From Lactiplantibacillus pentosus (GTDB lineage Bacteria > Bacillota > Bacilli > Lactobacillales > Lactobacillaceae): a stretch of 64,000 bases of DNA. The stretch spans positions 3,162,001 to 3,226,000 of the forward strand of contig NZ_CP032757.1 in assembly GCF_003641185.1 (NCBI RefSeq). Direction: 5' to 3'. The notes beneath the pieces were generated by a model, which was not told where the DNA came from, searched no databases, and was given only the letters and a program-made list of their open reading frames with translations. Position 1 is the stretch's first letter. Each line of letters begins with the position of its first letter. Shown in pieces: positions 45,048 to 54,412 of the stretch. The position numbers and the translations under genes are program-made.

Positions 45048-45803
45048 TTACTTCAGTTGTTTCTGGGCATTATAGAAGTTGCGGTAAGCCAAGTAGCACG
45101 CGATGATCGAGCCCAAACTCGTCGCTGACAAGAGCATGAACGTCACCATGATTTGGTACTTGATGGCCCGCACAGGATCGACGCCGGCAAAAATCAGCCC
45201 AGACATCATACCTGGCAGACTGACCAATCCGACTGTTTTGGCAGAATCAATTGTTGGCGACATTCCAGTACGAATCGCTTCGCGGACAATGGCAATCGAA
45301 GCATCTAGCAAGCCCGCCCCGAGTGCCAGTCGTTCCAGCACGCCCTGACGTTGATCATGGAATTGGCTATTTAAGCTGCGGTAGGCCAACCCAATCGCGA
45401 CCATTGAATTCGACGCAATCATCCCAGAGATTGGGATCATCTGGGACGGAATAAACTTGATGGCCCCTGATAAAACGAGTACGCCCAACGTCACGCCGGT
45501 GCTGACAAAGATGGCTAATAGTGAGATTCCTAACGCGTGGTCGATGCCCGGGCCACGTTTTTTCGCATTCCACGCCGCATTAAAGATAATGAAGCCCATC
45601 ATCGCTAGCGTCAGCCATAAATTATTAACGCGGAAAATGTACTTCAACAAGTAGCCGACAATGAACAACTGAACGACTGCGCGAACGACACCAATAATAA
45701 TGTCCTTGTCTAAACCGAGCTTCTGCCACAAGCTAATCCCGAGCGCAACTAAGACTAACATGGCTGCGAGAAACAACGATGTATTATTAACTGCTAAATT
45801 CAT
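45048..45803 (-). CDS. fetB: FetB-like ABC permease (UPF0014)
   Basis: 251 residues, about seven hydrophobic helices. UPF0014 features: FIIFNAAWNAKKRG near residue 80, IPISGMIASNSMVAIGLAYRSL, LGAGLLDASIAIVREAIRTGMSPTIDSAKTVGLVSLPGMM. It forms an exporter with the overlapping ATPase gene upstream; the E. coli homologue is implicated in iron export. Substrate here inferred from family. Confidence 0.88.
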   Translation of the reverse strand: MNLAVNNTSLFLAAMLVLVALGISLWQKLGLDKDIIIGVVRAVVQLFIVGYLLKYIFRVNNLWLTLAMMGFIIFNAAWNAKKRGPGIDHALGISLLAIFVSTGVTLGVLVLSGAIKFIPSQMIPISGMIASNSMVAIGLAYRSLNSQFHDQRQGVLERLALGAGLLDASIAIVREAIRTGMSPTIDSAKTVGLVSLPGMMSGLIFAGVDPVRAIKYQIMVTFMLLSATSLGSIIACYLAYRNFYNAQKQLK

Positions 45804-46450
45804 GCGTGCACCTCCAAGCGTCCATCGACAACTTTCGCGAGCTGGTCGGCTGCGGCAATCTCCGTCGTATCGTGCGTAATCATGATGGTCGTGACGTGTT
45901 CCTGCTCATTAAGTCGCCGTAACCACTGGTGGACAATATCCTTGTTCGCTTCATCTAATCCCGCCGTCACTTCGTCTAGAAGTAGGACTTGTGGTAAAAA
46001 TAACACGTTGCGAATCAAGGCCACCCGTTGCCGCTCCCCACCGGAAAGCTCGGTGACGGGTTGGTGTAAGGTCCGTTCTGACAAACCAAAGTTCTGTAAA
46101 GCCGTCACGACGCGGCTGGTATCCATTGGTTGTTTGCGAATCTGATAGGGAAAAGCTAGGTTGTCCGCTACCGTTTCGCCAAATAAGGTCGGTTGTTGGA
46201 AACAATACGAGACCTGCCGCCGATACATAATGGGGTCGTAACTTTCAATCGGTCGGCCCTCAAACTGCAAGTCACCACTCGTTTTCGAAATCATGGCCGC
46301 CATGATTCGCAATAAAGTACTCTTGCCGCCCCCCGACGGCCCAGTCAACGTGATGTGGGCCCCCGCCGGAATCTGCCAATTAATATCATGCAAAATGTGC
46401 TGATCTGCAACTTGATAATTAACCTGTGACAACGAAATTAACGCCTTCAT
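45800..46450 (-). CDS. fetA: FetA-like ABC ATP-binding protein
   Basis: 216 residues. Walker A GPSGGGKST, Q-loop SYCFQQPTLFGETV, signature LSGGERQR, Walker B VLLLDEVTAGLD, switch His ITHDT. Stop overlaps the fetB start (ATGA). GGGGGTGG precedes the ATG. Divergent from the RNA methyltransferase gene. Confidence 0.88.
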   Translation of the reverse strand: MKALISLSQVNYQVADQHILHDINWQIPAGAHITLTGPSGGGKSTLLRIMAAMISKTSGDLQFEGRPIESYDPIMYRRQVSYCFQQPTLFGETVADNLAFPYQIRKQPMDTSRVVTALQNFGLSERTLHQPVTELSGGERQRVALIRNVLFLPQVLLLDEVTAGLDEANKDIVHQWLRRLNEQEHVTTIMITHDTTEIAAADQLAKVVDGRLEVHA

Positions 46451-46599
46451 TTCTAGCCACCCCCGTTATTAGATTAGAATCATTATAACCTGATAATGTA
46501 TCTGCTTTCAATGAAAACTACTCAGTGATTGTCGCTTTCCCGCCATGCTATAATGGGAGTTAACACAGTTCACAGAAAAACGAGGTCAAAATTAAACTT

Positions 46600-48045
46600 A
46601 TGCCACAATCTAACCATTATTCGCACCAATCCCGATCACACAATGATCGACGCCGGCAGCAACCGGCCGAGAAGGTGCAGTCGACCGTTACGATCGGCCA
46701 ACGTTTTCCACTCACGATTCGGCGCCTCGGCATCAATGGCGAAGGAATCGGTTACTATAAGCACGTGATTACGTTCGTCAAAGGCGCCCTACCAGAAGAA
46801 GTCGTGGTCGCTGAAGTCACCGCAGTCCATCCGCGGTATTTGGAAGCTAAAATTCGCAGTATTCGTAAACCAAGCCCGGACCGCGTCGATCCACAAGACG
46901 TCTACGCGGGCGAAGTGGGTGGTTTCGAGCTCGAACACCTCGACTACCCGGCACAATTAACGTTCAAACAAGATTTGATTCGCCAAGCACTCGAAAAATA
47001 TCGACCAGCCGGTTATCGCCACTACGACGTCCGGCCAACGATTGGCATGGCTGACCCGTATGCCTACCGCAACAAGGCCCAATTTCAAGTTCGGATGATC
47101 GATGGTCACGTCGCCGCCGGACTTTACAAAGAAAATAGTCATGACCTAGTCGACTTACCGACTTGTTCCGTTCAAATGCCAGCAACCATGACGGTGATGC
47201 GTCAAGTCGTCGCCTGGTTAGAAGAACTCGAAGTGCCGATTTACGACGAAGCCCACAATTCAGGTATCGTTAAAACGTTGGTCGTTCGCGAAGCCGCCGC
47301 AACTGGTGAAGTCCAACTAGTTTTCATCACCAATACGCCTAAGCTACCCAAGAAGCACCAACTGTTGATGAAGATTGCTGAAAAGTTACCAATGGTCGTC
47401 TCAGTCATGCAAAACGTTAACGCTGGTAAGACGTCCCTCATATGGGGTGATCAAACCACCTTACTCGCTGGTAAACCAACGATTACGGAAGAACTCGACG
47501 GCTTAGTCTTCGACCTGTCTGCACGGGCATTCTTCCAACTGAATCCGCAACAAACCAAGAAGTTGTATCGGTTGGCACGCGAAGCACTCGATTTAGCACC
47601 TAACGAGACCTTAGTCGACGCTTATTCGGGGGTCGGAACGATTGGCCTGTCACTCGCGGATGTCGCCAAAGAAGTTCGGGGTATGGATACGATTCCGGCC
47701 GCGGTTGCGGATGCCAACGCTAACGCGAAACGCAACCAAATCACGAACGCCCACTACGAAGTTGGCGAAGCCAAAGTCTTACTGCCACAATGGTTAGCCA
47801 GCGGATTCACACCGGACGCGATGGTCGTCGACCCACCACGTACCGGCCTGGACGGCGTGTTAATCGACGCTATCTTACAAAGCGCACCCGAAAAACTCGT
47901 CTATATTTCTTGTAATCCATCGACCCTTGCGCGTGATTTACAAGAATTGACGCGCGGCTACCAAGTCGACTACATTCAGTCGATCGATATGTTCCCGCAA
48001 ACGGCGCGCTGTGAGGCGGTCGTACGCTTTACGAAACGCCATTAA
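46600..48045 (+). CDS. RNA (uracil-C5-)methyltransferase, RlmD/TrmA family, lacking Fe-S cysteines
   Basis: 481 residues. A basic N-terminal tail precedes a TRAM domain (RRLGINGEGIGYYKHVITFV), then a central beta domain and a SAM-dependent fold: FQLNPQQTKKLYRLA, DAYSGVGTIGLSLA, VVDPPRTGLDG, and nucleophile Cys in YISCNPSTLARDL. The usual 4Fe-4S cluster region CGGCxLQHL reads AGEVGGFELEHLDY, with no cysteine. Homologues methylate U747 or U1939 of 23S rRNA. The start has a GAGG at a longer than usual spacing. Confidence 0.9.
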   Translation: MPQSNHYSHQSRSHNDRRRQQPAEKVQSTVTIGQRFPLTIRRLGINGEGIGYYKHVITFVKGALPEEVVVAEVTAVHPRYLEAKIRSIRKPSPDRVDPQDVYAGEVGGFELEHLDYPAQLTFKQDLIRQALEKYRPAGYRHYDVRPTIGMADPYAYRNKAQFQVRMIDGHVAAGLYKENSHDLVDLPTCSVQMPATMTVMRQVVAWLEELEVPIYDEAHNSGIVKTLVVREAAATGEVQLVFITNTPKLPKKHQLLMKIAEKLPMVVSVMQNVNAGKTSLIWGDQTTLLAGKPTITEELDGLVFDLSARAFFQLNPQQTKKLYRLAREALDLAPNETLVDAYSGVGTIGLSLADVAKEVRGMDTIPAAVADANANAKRNQITNAHYEVGEAKVLLPQWLASGFTPDAMVVDPPRTGLDGVLIDAILQSAPEKLVYISCNPSTLARDLQELTRGYQVDYIQSIDMFPQTARCEAVVRFTKRH

Positions 48046-48075
48046 TTAATTTATTTTTTCGAAGGGGGAATCTCC

Positions 48076-48519
48076 ATGGCAGCTACTGATAGCCAAATTG
48101 CACTCACGATGACCTTTACACTACGGCCACCGTTCAAGACGCACTTCTTATTGTTAAAGGATTACGTGGCGGATGTTCGCATTCCAGCCCGTGATGGCGT
48201 GTTGACGACGATCATCGCCAAAAACATTCCGTTGACCCCGGCGCTGGAACAACTCAAAACGATTTTCGACGACGTGCAAAACCCCGTATACTGGCAATTA
48301 CACGACCAAGCGGTACAGGAATTCTTCAGCGCCCATCCTGACCAGCGTCCAGTATTGCCCCTAGATCTCTTGCAAGTCATGCTGAATACCTTGTCTGCTC
48401 AAGGATTGTCAGACGAACAACTGATGCACATTATGCGAGAAGTCTTCGAACGCTTGCAGACCAACGACTTTAACAGCCAGGTCGCGCAGCGGATTTTGAC
48501 TTCGCTGAATAATAAATAA
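48076..48519 (+). CDS. Conserved-looking hypothetical protein
   Basis: 147 residues, no signal peptide or transmembrane segment. The first half is beta-rich (LTMTFTLRPPFKTHFLLLKDYVADVRIP), the second helical (LPLDLLQVMLNTLSAQGLSDEQLMHIMREVFERL). GAAGGGGG precedes ATG 48076, 30 bp after the methyltransferase, and a terminator follows, so it is co-transcribed with it. I do not recognise it. Confidence 0.75.
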   Translation: MAATDSQIALTMTFTLRPPFKTHFLLLKDYVADVRIPARDGVLTTIIAKNIPLTPALEQLKTIFDDVQNPVYWQLHDQAVQEFFSAHPDQRPVLPLDLLQVMLNTLSAQGLSDEQLMHIMREVFERLQTNDFNSQVAQRILTSLNNK

Positions 48520-48548
48520 CGCCACATCATTTACCACTGATTTTCATC

Positions 48549-48591
48549 AATAGGATTAGATAACGCAATGTTGTTTAATCCTATTTTTTTG
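48549..48591 (+). terminator. Terminator of the methyltransferase unit
   Basis: AATAGGATTA pairs with TAATCCTATT, followed by TTTTTT, about 30 bp past the stop. The remaining 240 bp up to 48830 hold no gene that I can see. Confidence 0.85.
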
Positions 48592-48829
48592 GACATGAAT
48601 CAAAAACGGCGGCTATTGCGGGCAACCCAAAATCCATGGTGAAACTACATTAGTAACACATTACGACAGAATCACAGCCATTATTTCTCTAGGAAACCAA
48701 CCGATATTCGGCGTATAAGTAGTAGTCTTTCCAATTGTTACAAGCAAAGTTGTTGACTTTGAAGTTACATGTGATAAGCTGATTACTGTAATTTTTATTG
48801 ATACAGCAAGCTGAAAGGATGTTTTACTT

Positions 48830-49684
48830 ATGAAATTTGCCGTCACTGCCGCTACTGGCAAGTTTGGCCAAAGTGCCGTTAGTACGCTTAATGCTAAAGT
48901 CGGTCCTGAAAATGTGTTAGTAATTGCTCGTAATCAGGACAAAGCCACGCAGCTGTTCCCTGATAATCCAATTCGAATCGGAAACTATGATGATGTCGAC
49001 GCCATGACGAAAGCCTTCGAAGATGTCGAACGCGTGCTCTTCGTCTCCTCACAACCCGGCGGTCCCGTTGACCGGGCCACTGCTCATAAAAATGTCGTGA
49101 CCGCACTCAACGCCGCACATGTTAAATTTGTCGCCTACACTAGTTTCCCCCACGCACAGACAGCAGTTAGTGCCCTCGCTAGTGACCATCGTGCGACCGA
49201 AAATGCCATTACAGCGACCAATATTGCGCACAGTTTTCTGCGCAACAACTGGTATTTGGAAAACGAAATGGGATTCTTACAAAGCGGCAATCATAATCAA
49301 GAAGCCCTGTATTGGGCTAACAATACGGCTGGCTGGGCCTTGGAACGAGAATACGCAGCGGCTGCCGCGAACGTTTTGATGGCAGAAGATCCTCAAGAAG
49401 TGTACGAATTTGCAGGAGCAGCTCGCACCTATGCCGAACTCGGTCAAGCACTTCAAAAAGCAACTGGTAACCGATTTAAGATTACGCAAGTCAGTCAGGA
49501 AGCATACACGCAATCCCTTGAAGCGACTGGCCTCGATCATGATACCGCTGCTTTATTTGCCTCATTTCAAGCTCCAATCAATGATGGTGCCCTAGCTGAA
49601 ACGTCAGCAGACTTGGCAAATGTCTTGGGACATCAACCATTGGAAGCTAGTGCGGCCATTCAAGAAATCTTAGCGCGCTCATAA
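48830..49684 (+). CDS. NAD(P)-binding NmrA-like oxidoreductase (QorB type)
   Basis: 284 residues. Atypical SDR with N-terminal VTAATGKFGQSAVSTL (dinucleotide motif), FVSSQPGGPVDRATAHKNVV, and HSFLRNNWYLEN; no catalytic YxxxK. This matches QorB-like NADPH:quinone reductases of the redox-defence type. AAAGGA precedes ATG. A convergent terminator follows. Confidence 0.85.
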   Translation: MKFAVTAATGKFGQSAVSTLNAKVGPENVLVIARNQDKATQLFPDNPIRIGNYDDVDAMTKAFEDVERVLFVSSQPGGPVDRATAHKNVVTALNAAHVKFVAYTSFPHAQTAVSALASDHRATENAITATNIAHSFLRNNWYLENEMGFLQSGNHNQEALYWANNTAGWALEREYAAAAANVLMAEDPQEVYEFAGAARTYAELGQALQKATGNRFKITQVSQEAYTQSLEATGLDHDTAALFASFQAPINDGALAETSADLANVLGHQPLEASAAIQEILARS

Positions 49685-49722
49685 TAAGCCAGCTATCCAT
49701 CAGACACTATTTTGGATACAGC

Positions 49723-49760
49723 AAAGAGAGGAAGCCCACATATTGGGGACTTCCTCTTTT
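49723..49760. terminator. Bidirectional terminator
   Basis: AAAGAGAGGAAG and CTTCCTCTTTT pair around a CCC/GGG extension; lies between two convergent genes. Confidence 0.85.
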
Positions 49761-49795
49761 GTATTATTTTAACGTTTCTCAGCCGAACGTACTAA

Positions 49796-50626
49796 TTAAC
49801 GCGTTACATCAGCAAAATACCGTGCTAAGGCTAGTTGAATACCGTTATGATTATTATCCGTTGTCACCATATCCGCGGCATCCTTAACAGCTTGAGGCGC
49901 GTTGCCCATCGCTACTCCGACGCCCACTTCTTGGAGCATCGCAACATCGTTGAAGTTATCACCAAAACCCAGCGTTTCGGCTGTCGTGAGTTGTTCATCC
50001 GCCAACAGTTTCTTCAAAGCAGCGGCTTTGGTGACACCGGTGGCCACGATTTCTAGATACGTCGCCTTAGAACGATAAACGGCTAAGTCCTCAAATTCAG
50101 ACGTTTGTAGTCGTTGCTCGATTGCTTGAATCACAGAGGCTTCCGCCATAATCATAATTTTGTGCACTGGCGTTGGCGCCACTTGTAGCCAGTCGGCAAG
50201 GTCAGCCACGTGTGGTTGATAGCCGATGCCGTCTGCTTCTTGTTGCTCCCACTGACCCATGCTAGCCACCAACCAGTCATTATTCGTATAAATATTGATG
50301 GAAGCAGTTGGCCATTCTTGCGCGATCAACGCCTGAACCGACCGCGCCAATTCAGGAGCAACCGCCCGTTCCTCAAAGACTGTCAGTTGGTCATTGGCAT
50401 CAGTGGTTGCCGTTAGCGCCCCGTTATACGCAATCATCGTAGAATTAATCCCCAACTGCTGGGCGATGCCAAACATGCCTTTGGGTGAGCGCGCTGAAGC
50501 TAACACCATCTTTGCGCCCTGTGCGACCGCCGCTTGAACACCCGTAATCGTCGCGGGTAATAATCGGCCGTGGCTGTCGACTAGGGTACCGTCGATGTCG
50601 CTTACGATTAGTTTAATTGTTTTCAT
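49796..50626 (-). CDS. HAD-superfamily phosphatase, Cof type
   Basis: 276 residues. Motif I SDIDGTLVD (nucleophile Asp9-like), motif II LASARSPKG, motif III lysine in VTKAAALKKLL, motif IV GFGDNFNDVAML. C2B cap between motifs II and III. Dephosphorylates small phospho-metabolites such as sugar phosphates or cofactors. AGAGGAAAAG precedes the ATG. Confidence 0.92.
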   Translation of the reverse strand: MKTIKLIVSDIDGTLVDSHGRLLPATITGVQAAVAQGAKMVLASARSPKGMFGIAQQLGINSTMIAYNGALTATTDANDQLTVFEERAVAPELARSVQALIAQEWPTASINIYTNNDWLVASMGQWEQQEADGIGYQPHVADLADWLQVAPTPVHKIMIMAEASVIQAIEQRLQTSEFEDLAVYRSKATYLEIVATGVTKAAALKKLLADEQLTTAETLGFGDNFNDVAMLQEVGVGVAMGNAPQAVKDAADMVTTDNNHNGIQLALARYFADVTR

Positions 50627-50801
50627 CTTGCTTTTCCTCTATATTCATGGACACGGCAAAATCAATGCCGTTCACCCATTAACAATCTTTCAATTTAGAT
50701 TTCATAACGACTAGTACTGCTCGCTTTCACTTCAATTATTAGTTTAACATGGGAATAATCTTATTTTAACCACGTTTAGCCATGCCATTTAAAGATAAAC
50801 G

Positions 50802-50831
50802 AAAAAGCGATGACTTTTTCAAGCCACCGCT
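50802..50831 (-). terminator. Terminator of the mannosylglycerate operon
   Basis: Minus strand AGCGGTGGCTT pairs with AAGTCATCGCT through two G-U pairs, followed by TTTTTC, right after the ROK kinase gene. Confidence 0.75.
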
Positions 50832-50837
50832 ACTTTC

Positions 50838-51698
50838 TTATAACAATTGGCTAGCAAGCGCTGCATTTCCGACCGTTGCCGACCCATTGTCAGCAACTTC
50901 TGTCCGTGATATCAGTTCTGTTAAATCTGGTAGCTCGACATAGCCATTATTCAATGTTGCAACGTCTTTCCTGATCAATGGTAGCTCCGTCTCGCTAATC
51001 ACTGAACCACCAATAACGATTTTTGCTGGTCGAAAATTAAGGTAAGCATCAAACACTAATTGTGAGACATAATAACTCACTAGTTTAAAAACTTGATTTG
51101 TTCTTTCTAATTGCTCACCAGGACGCCCCGTGCGCGCTTCAATGGCTGGACCTGAAGCCATCCCTTCAAAGCACCGATTTTGATGATACGGACAAACACC
51201 TGCAAAGTCATCATCGGGGCTAGGGATGACCAATGTATGTCCCATTTCCAAATGAGATGTTCCACCAATTAAATGGCCGTTTTGGATAACGCCACCACCG
51301 ATTCCTGTTCCAACAGTAAAATAAACCAATGAATTTACTGTTTCCCCTGCTCCCGCGATATATTCACCATACGCGGACGCGTTAACATCCGTTGTAAATG
51401 TTATTGGAATTTGCAACGTCTTTTTTAATGGGGTAAGAACATCGACATGCGACCAGCCAACCTTAGGCGTGTTCAAAATATACCCATACGTTACAGTATC
51501 TTTTCTAATTTCTGCTGGTCCGAAGCTGCCAATTCCTAGTGCATCAACCTTATTCTGCTGAAAGAAGGTAACACAAGCAGCCAGTGTCTCATCAGGTGTC
51601 GTTGTTGCAATCCGCTGACGTTTCAGCACATGATACTGACTATCCAAAACTGCCAGAATAAATTTGGTGCCCCCTGCTTCTATACTTCCTAAACGCAT
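50838..51698 (-). CDS. ROK-family sugar kinase (fructokinase/mannokinase-like)
   Basis: 286 residues. Phosphate-binding IEAGGTKFILAV at the N-terminus, TTDVNASAYGE, GTGIGGGVI, and the zinc site CPYHQNRCFEGMASGPA with the preceding GH. Length and zinc site fit ScrK-type fructokinases, some of which also accept mannose. It is the last gene of the GH38/PTS unit, 11 bp after mngB, suggesting that it phosphorylates free mannose released from the substrate. Confidence 0.9.
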   Translation of the reverse strand: MRLGSIEAGGTKFILAVLDSQYHVLKRQRIATTTPDETLAACVTFFQQNKVDALGIGSFGPAEIRKDTVTYGYILNTPKVGWSHVDVLTPLKKTLQIPITFTTDVNASAYGEYIAGAGETVNSLVYFTVGTGIGGGVIQNGHLIGGTSHLEMGHTLVIPSPDDDFAGVCPYHQNRCFEGMASGPAIEARTGRPGEQLERTNQVFKLVSYYVSQLVFDAYLNFRPAKIVIGGSVISETELPLIRKDVATLNNGYVELPDLTELISRTEVADNGSATVGNAALASQLL

Positions 51699-51709
51699 TG
51701 TCGAGCCTC

Positions 51710-54331
51710 CTAATTTTTCTTCAGCAGTGTGACCATGTCATATGGCTCAATCACTAATTGATCTGCAATAGGCTGTACTTCTTCTAAGGCGTTCACAAGG
51801 ATAAAGCCTGCATCTAATAATGGTGTTACATCAACGGGCTTACCCGATTCATTTGCTAGTCGTAGTACTAACCCGTTGTTAACCGTATACGCAGGATACA
51901 ATGCACTGATGATAACATCAGGATTAAGACTCAAGACAGTTTCTTGGTTTGAAATCACTGGCAAACTAACACCAAACTCAATATCCCAGATTTTATTATC
52001 TAACCGGTTTACAAATAGATTCAACGTTTGTAGCTGATAACTAATGTCTGGTGCAAGCCATTTCTCTGCGGTTTTTGCCAAATCATTTTCGTCTAATTGA
52101 GTCCTTGCAACCAAGCCAAATTCAAACGTATTAGCACCCAATTCTTCCGCTAGGGGCGTAGGTGTCATTTGGTGGCCAATGCTGGTCGTATCACCAGAAG
52201 CTCGTCCTGGGCGCCACAAGAGATTCGGCTTACCCAACTGACCAGTCGTCGCCATTAGCGTGACATAAAATGATTGATTGCCCAGTTCATACTCTTTCAT
52301 TCCCTTGGCAATCATGAAGAGGCCCTGACTGGAGTCCTGCATGCCAACAACTTTATCGAAGTTATACAGGTTAACTGGTTTTTCAACAAATTCATCTTGC
52401 CAATTATCCTCAATCGGTAAGTTGCTCGTCTTCTGGAAGCCACCTTGAATCTGTGCAACAGCATGATCACTTTGAATACCCGTATTAATTTTTAGGCGAA
52501 GGCGATGGTCCATAACTTGGTTATCAATATTTAAGTGTCCTGCTAATACAGCATCTCCACTGGTTAAAGTTAACGTCAAATTATATGGTACACGCTTCAA
52601 ATTTGGCTTTTTACTAATTCGATCAGCTAACTGTGCTGGCAGCTCCCACTGCCCCGATAGTTTCATTTGTTGAATACCATCGGCAATAGCTACTGACACC
52701 GTTCCATCCAGCGGCAATGTTATTTCCTTATCATCCCGCAACGGCGAATAATCATACGTATCTCCATCGTTACCCGAATCTACAATGGCGATGATATTGG
52801 TATAGGTTTTTCCGTTACTGGACGCTTCAAATGAACCATCTTGGTAGGTAACTTTCCAAATCTCGTTTTGAATTGTATTTTGGTTTTCCGACTTCAGTTC
52901 AGGCAATGCTTCGTGACTATCTTTAAAGTCAATCACTTGGTAACCTAAGCCATCAAACTTGACGCGTACTTGCACAACTAACTTGTAATAACCTGGCTCA
53001 TCCTTGAACCCAAATCCTTTTGCCGTTTGTTGCATGATATTGTCGCGCTTTGGCACATACTCGGAGCGAACAACAGTAGCATGATATTGATCATCAAACG
53101 CAACATTTTTTGAGGGTGCTAAAAATTGGATAGTCTTATATCCATCGAATGGCCGTGCGTCGGCATTAAACACTAACACCTGATTTGAACCCAGTTGTAG
53201 TCGTTGCGCAATTCTCTTTTTGATGAAGTTTTCAATACCATCGGCAATCTCAAACCCTTGTTTAAACCGATGATCAATATCTACTGCAACATTATCCGAC
53301 ACACTGCCACCTAGGCTATCATGTGGTTGACACTCCAATAGTTTCTTCCATAACTTTAAGACTAGCCCATTGGAAACATCAATTCCGCATTGTTTTGCAA
53401 TTACCATGAGTGGTTCCACTCGACGCAAAATTTTCTGCTCCAAATCAAAATTTTGACGTTTAATTCGTGAGCGCACTGAGCCAATAGTCCTGTGAACGCG
53501 AGAATACGTTGGCAAGCGTAACTCGCCTTGATAGTCTGGGAGGTCAGTTCGCTGTCTCAAAGTCTCCATGAATTGTGGGTAGCTACTAATAACAACTTGA
53601 TTATGGCTATTGCGATTAACCTCTTCAATCGTCTTGGAGATGTCATGAATAATATTCATCTGATCGATGCCAGATGGTAGCAAAACGGCCGCATTATGGC
53701 CATTTTGACTTTCAAAATCAATTCCTGGATCCAAACGATTCTGGACGAATTCCTTCAAGTTATGCTTAGAATCCACCGAAATTTGCCCCGTATAGTAACC
53801 TAATGGGAAATTAGCGGCATAGACTCGGTTATTGCCCAAACTTTTCCAATTGAAATATACTGAGTCCATCTGACGTTTGAACTTGGTTCCCCGCCAGAAG
53901 ATAAAGTCGTTAATCCCAACTTGATTCAGCAACATTGGCAGTTGCGCATTAAACCCAAAAGTATCGGGTAGATAGCCAATCATCATCGGTTGACCATACT
54001 TTCTTCTAGTCTCAGTAATACCAATGACTAAGTTGCGAATAATTGATTCTGCGTCTGGTACCATTGCATCCGTCTGTGTATACCAAGGACCAACAAACAA
54101 TTGGTTGCGCGCCACCAAAGCTCTTATTCGCGCAACATCTTCAGGGTGCATCGCAACATACTCATCTATAATCGAAGTTTGTCCATCCAGGGTGAAATTG
54201 GCCTCGGGATGTGCTTCTAGTTCCTTCAGTACATCAGCGAATAATTGATCACTCAAGACCTGAGCGTCTTCGGTTGTAAAATACCACTCTCGATCCCAAT
54301 GCGTATGATTTACAAAATAAGCTTTTGCCAT
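51710..54331 (-). CDS. mngB: Alpha-mannosidase GH38 (MngB-like)
   Basis: 873 residues, close to the 877 of E. coli MngB. The metal-binding HTHWDREWY lies at residues 8-16, the nucleophile region YLPDTFGFN at about 118, then a three-helix bundle and large beta domains. Cleaves alpha-mannosides, probably 2-O-(6-phospho-alpha-mannosyl)-glycerate or a related phosphorylated mannoside after PTS import. An 81-bp gap to EIIC holds a GCCGCAT/ATGCGGC hairpin. Confidence 0.9.
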   Translation of the reverse strand: MAKAYFVNHTHWDREWYFTTEDAQVLSDQLFADVLKELEAHPEANFTLDGQTSIIDEYVAMHPEDVARIRALVARNQLFVGPWYTQTDAMVPDAESIIRNLVIGITETRRKYGQPMMIGYLPDTFGFNAQLPMLLNQVGINDFIFWRGTKFKRQMDSVYFNWKSLGNNRVYAANFPLGYYTGQISVDSKHNLKEFVQNRLDPGIDFESQNGHNAAVLLPSGIDQMNIIHDISKTIEEVNRNSHNQVVISSYPQFMETLRQRTDLPDYQGELRLPTYSRVHRTIGSVRSRIKRQNFDLEQKILRRVEPLMVIAKQCGIDVSNGLVLKLWKKLLECQPHDSLGGSVSDNVAVDIDHRFKQGFEIADGIENFIKKRIAQRLQLGSNQVLVFNADARPFDGYKTIQFLAPSKNVAFDDQYHATVVRSEYVPKRDNIMQQTAKGFGFKDEPGYYKLVVQVRVKFDGLGYQVIDFKDSHEALPELKSENQNTIQNEIWKVTYQDGSFEASSNGKTYTNIIAIVDSGNDGDTYDYSPLRDDKEITLPLDGTVSVAIADGIQQMKLSGQWELPAQLADRISKKPNLKRVPYNLTLTLTSGDAVLAGHLNIDNQVMDHRLRLKINTGIQSDHAVAQIQGGFQKTSNLPIEDNWQDEFVEKPVNLYNFDKVVGMQDSSQGLFMIAKGMKEYELGNQSFYVTLMATTGQLGKPNLLWRPGRASGDTTSIGHQMTPTPLAEELGANTFEFGLVARTQLDENDLAKTAEKWLAPDISYQLQTLNLFVNRLDNKIWDIEFGVSLPVISNQETVLSLNPDVIISALYPAYTVNNGLVLRLANESGKPVDVTPLLDAGFILVNALEEVQPIADQLVIEPYDMVTLLKKN

Positions 54332-54412
54332 AAATAGTGCGCTCCCTTATATTTTTGATAATTAAAGCCGCATTACGGCTACTACCATCATGCGGCCAAT
54401 CTAAGCCATTGA

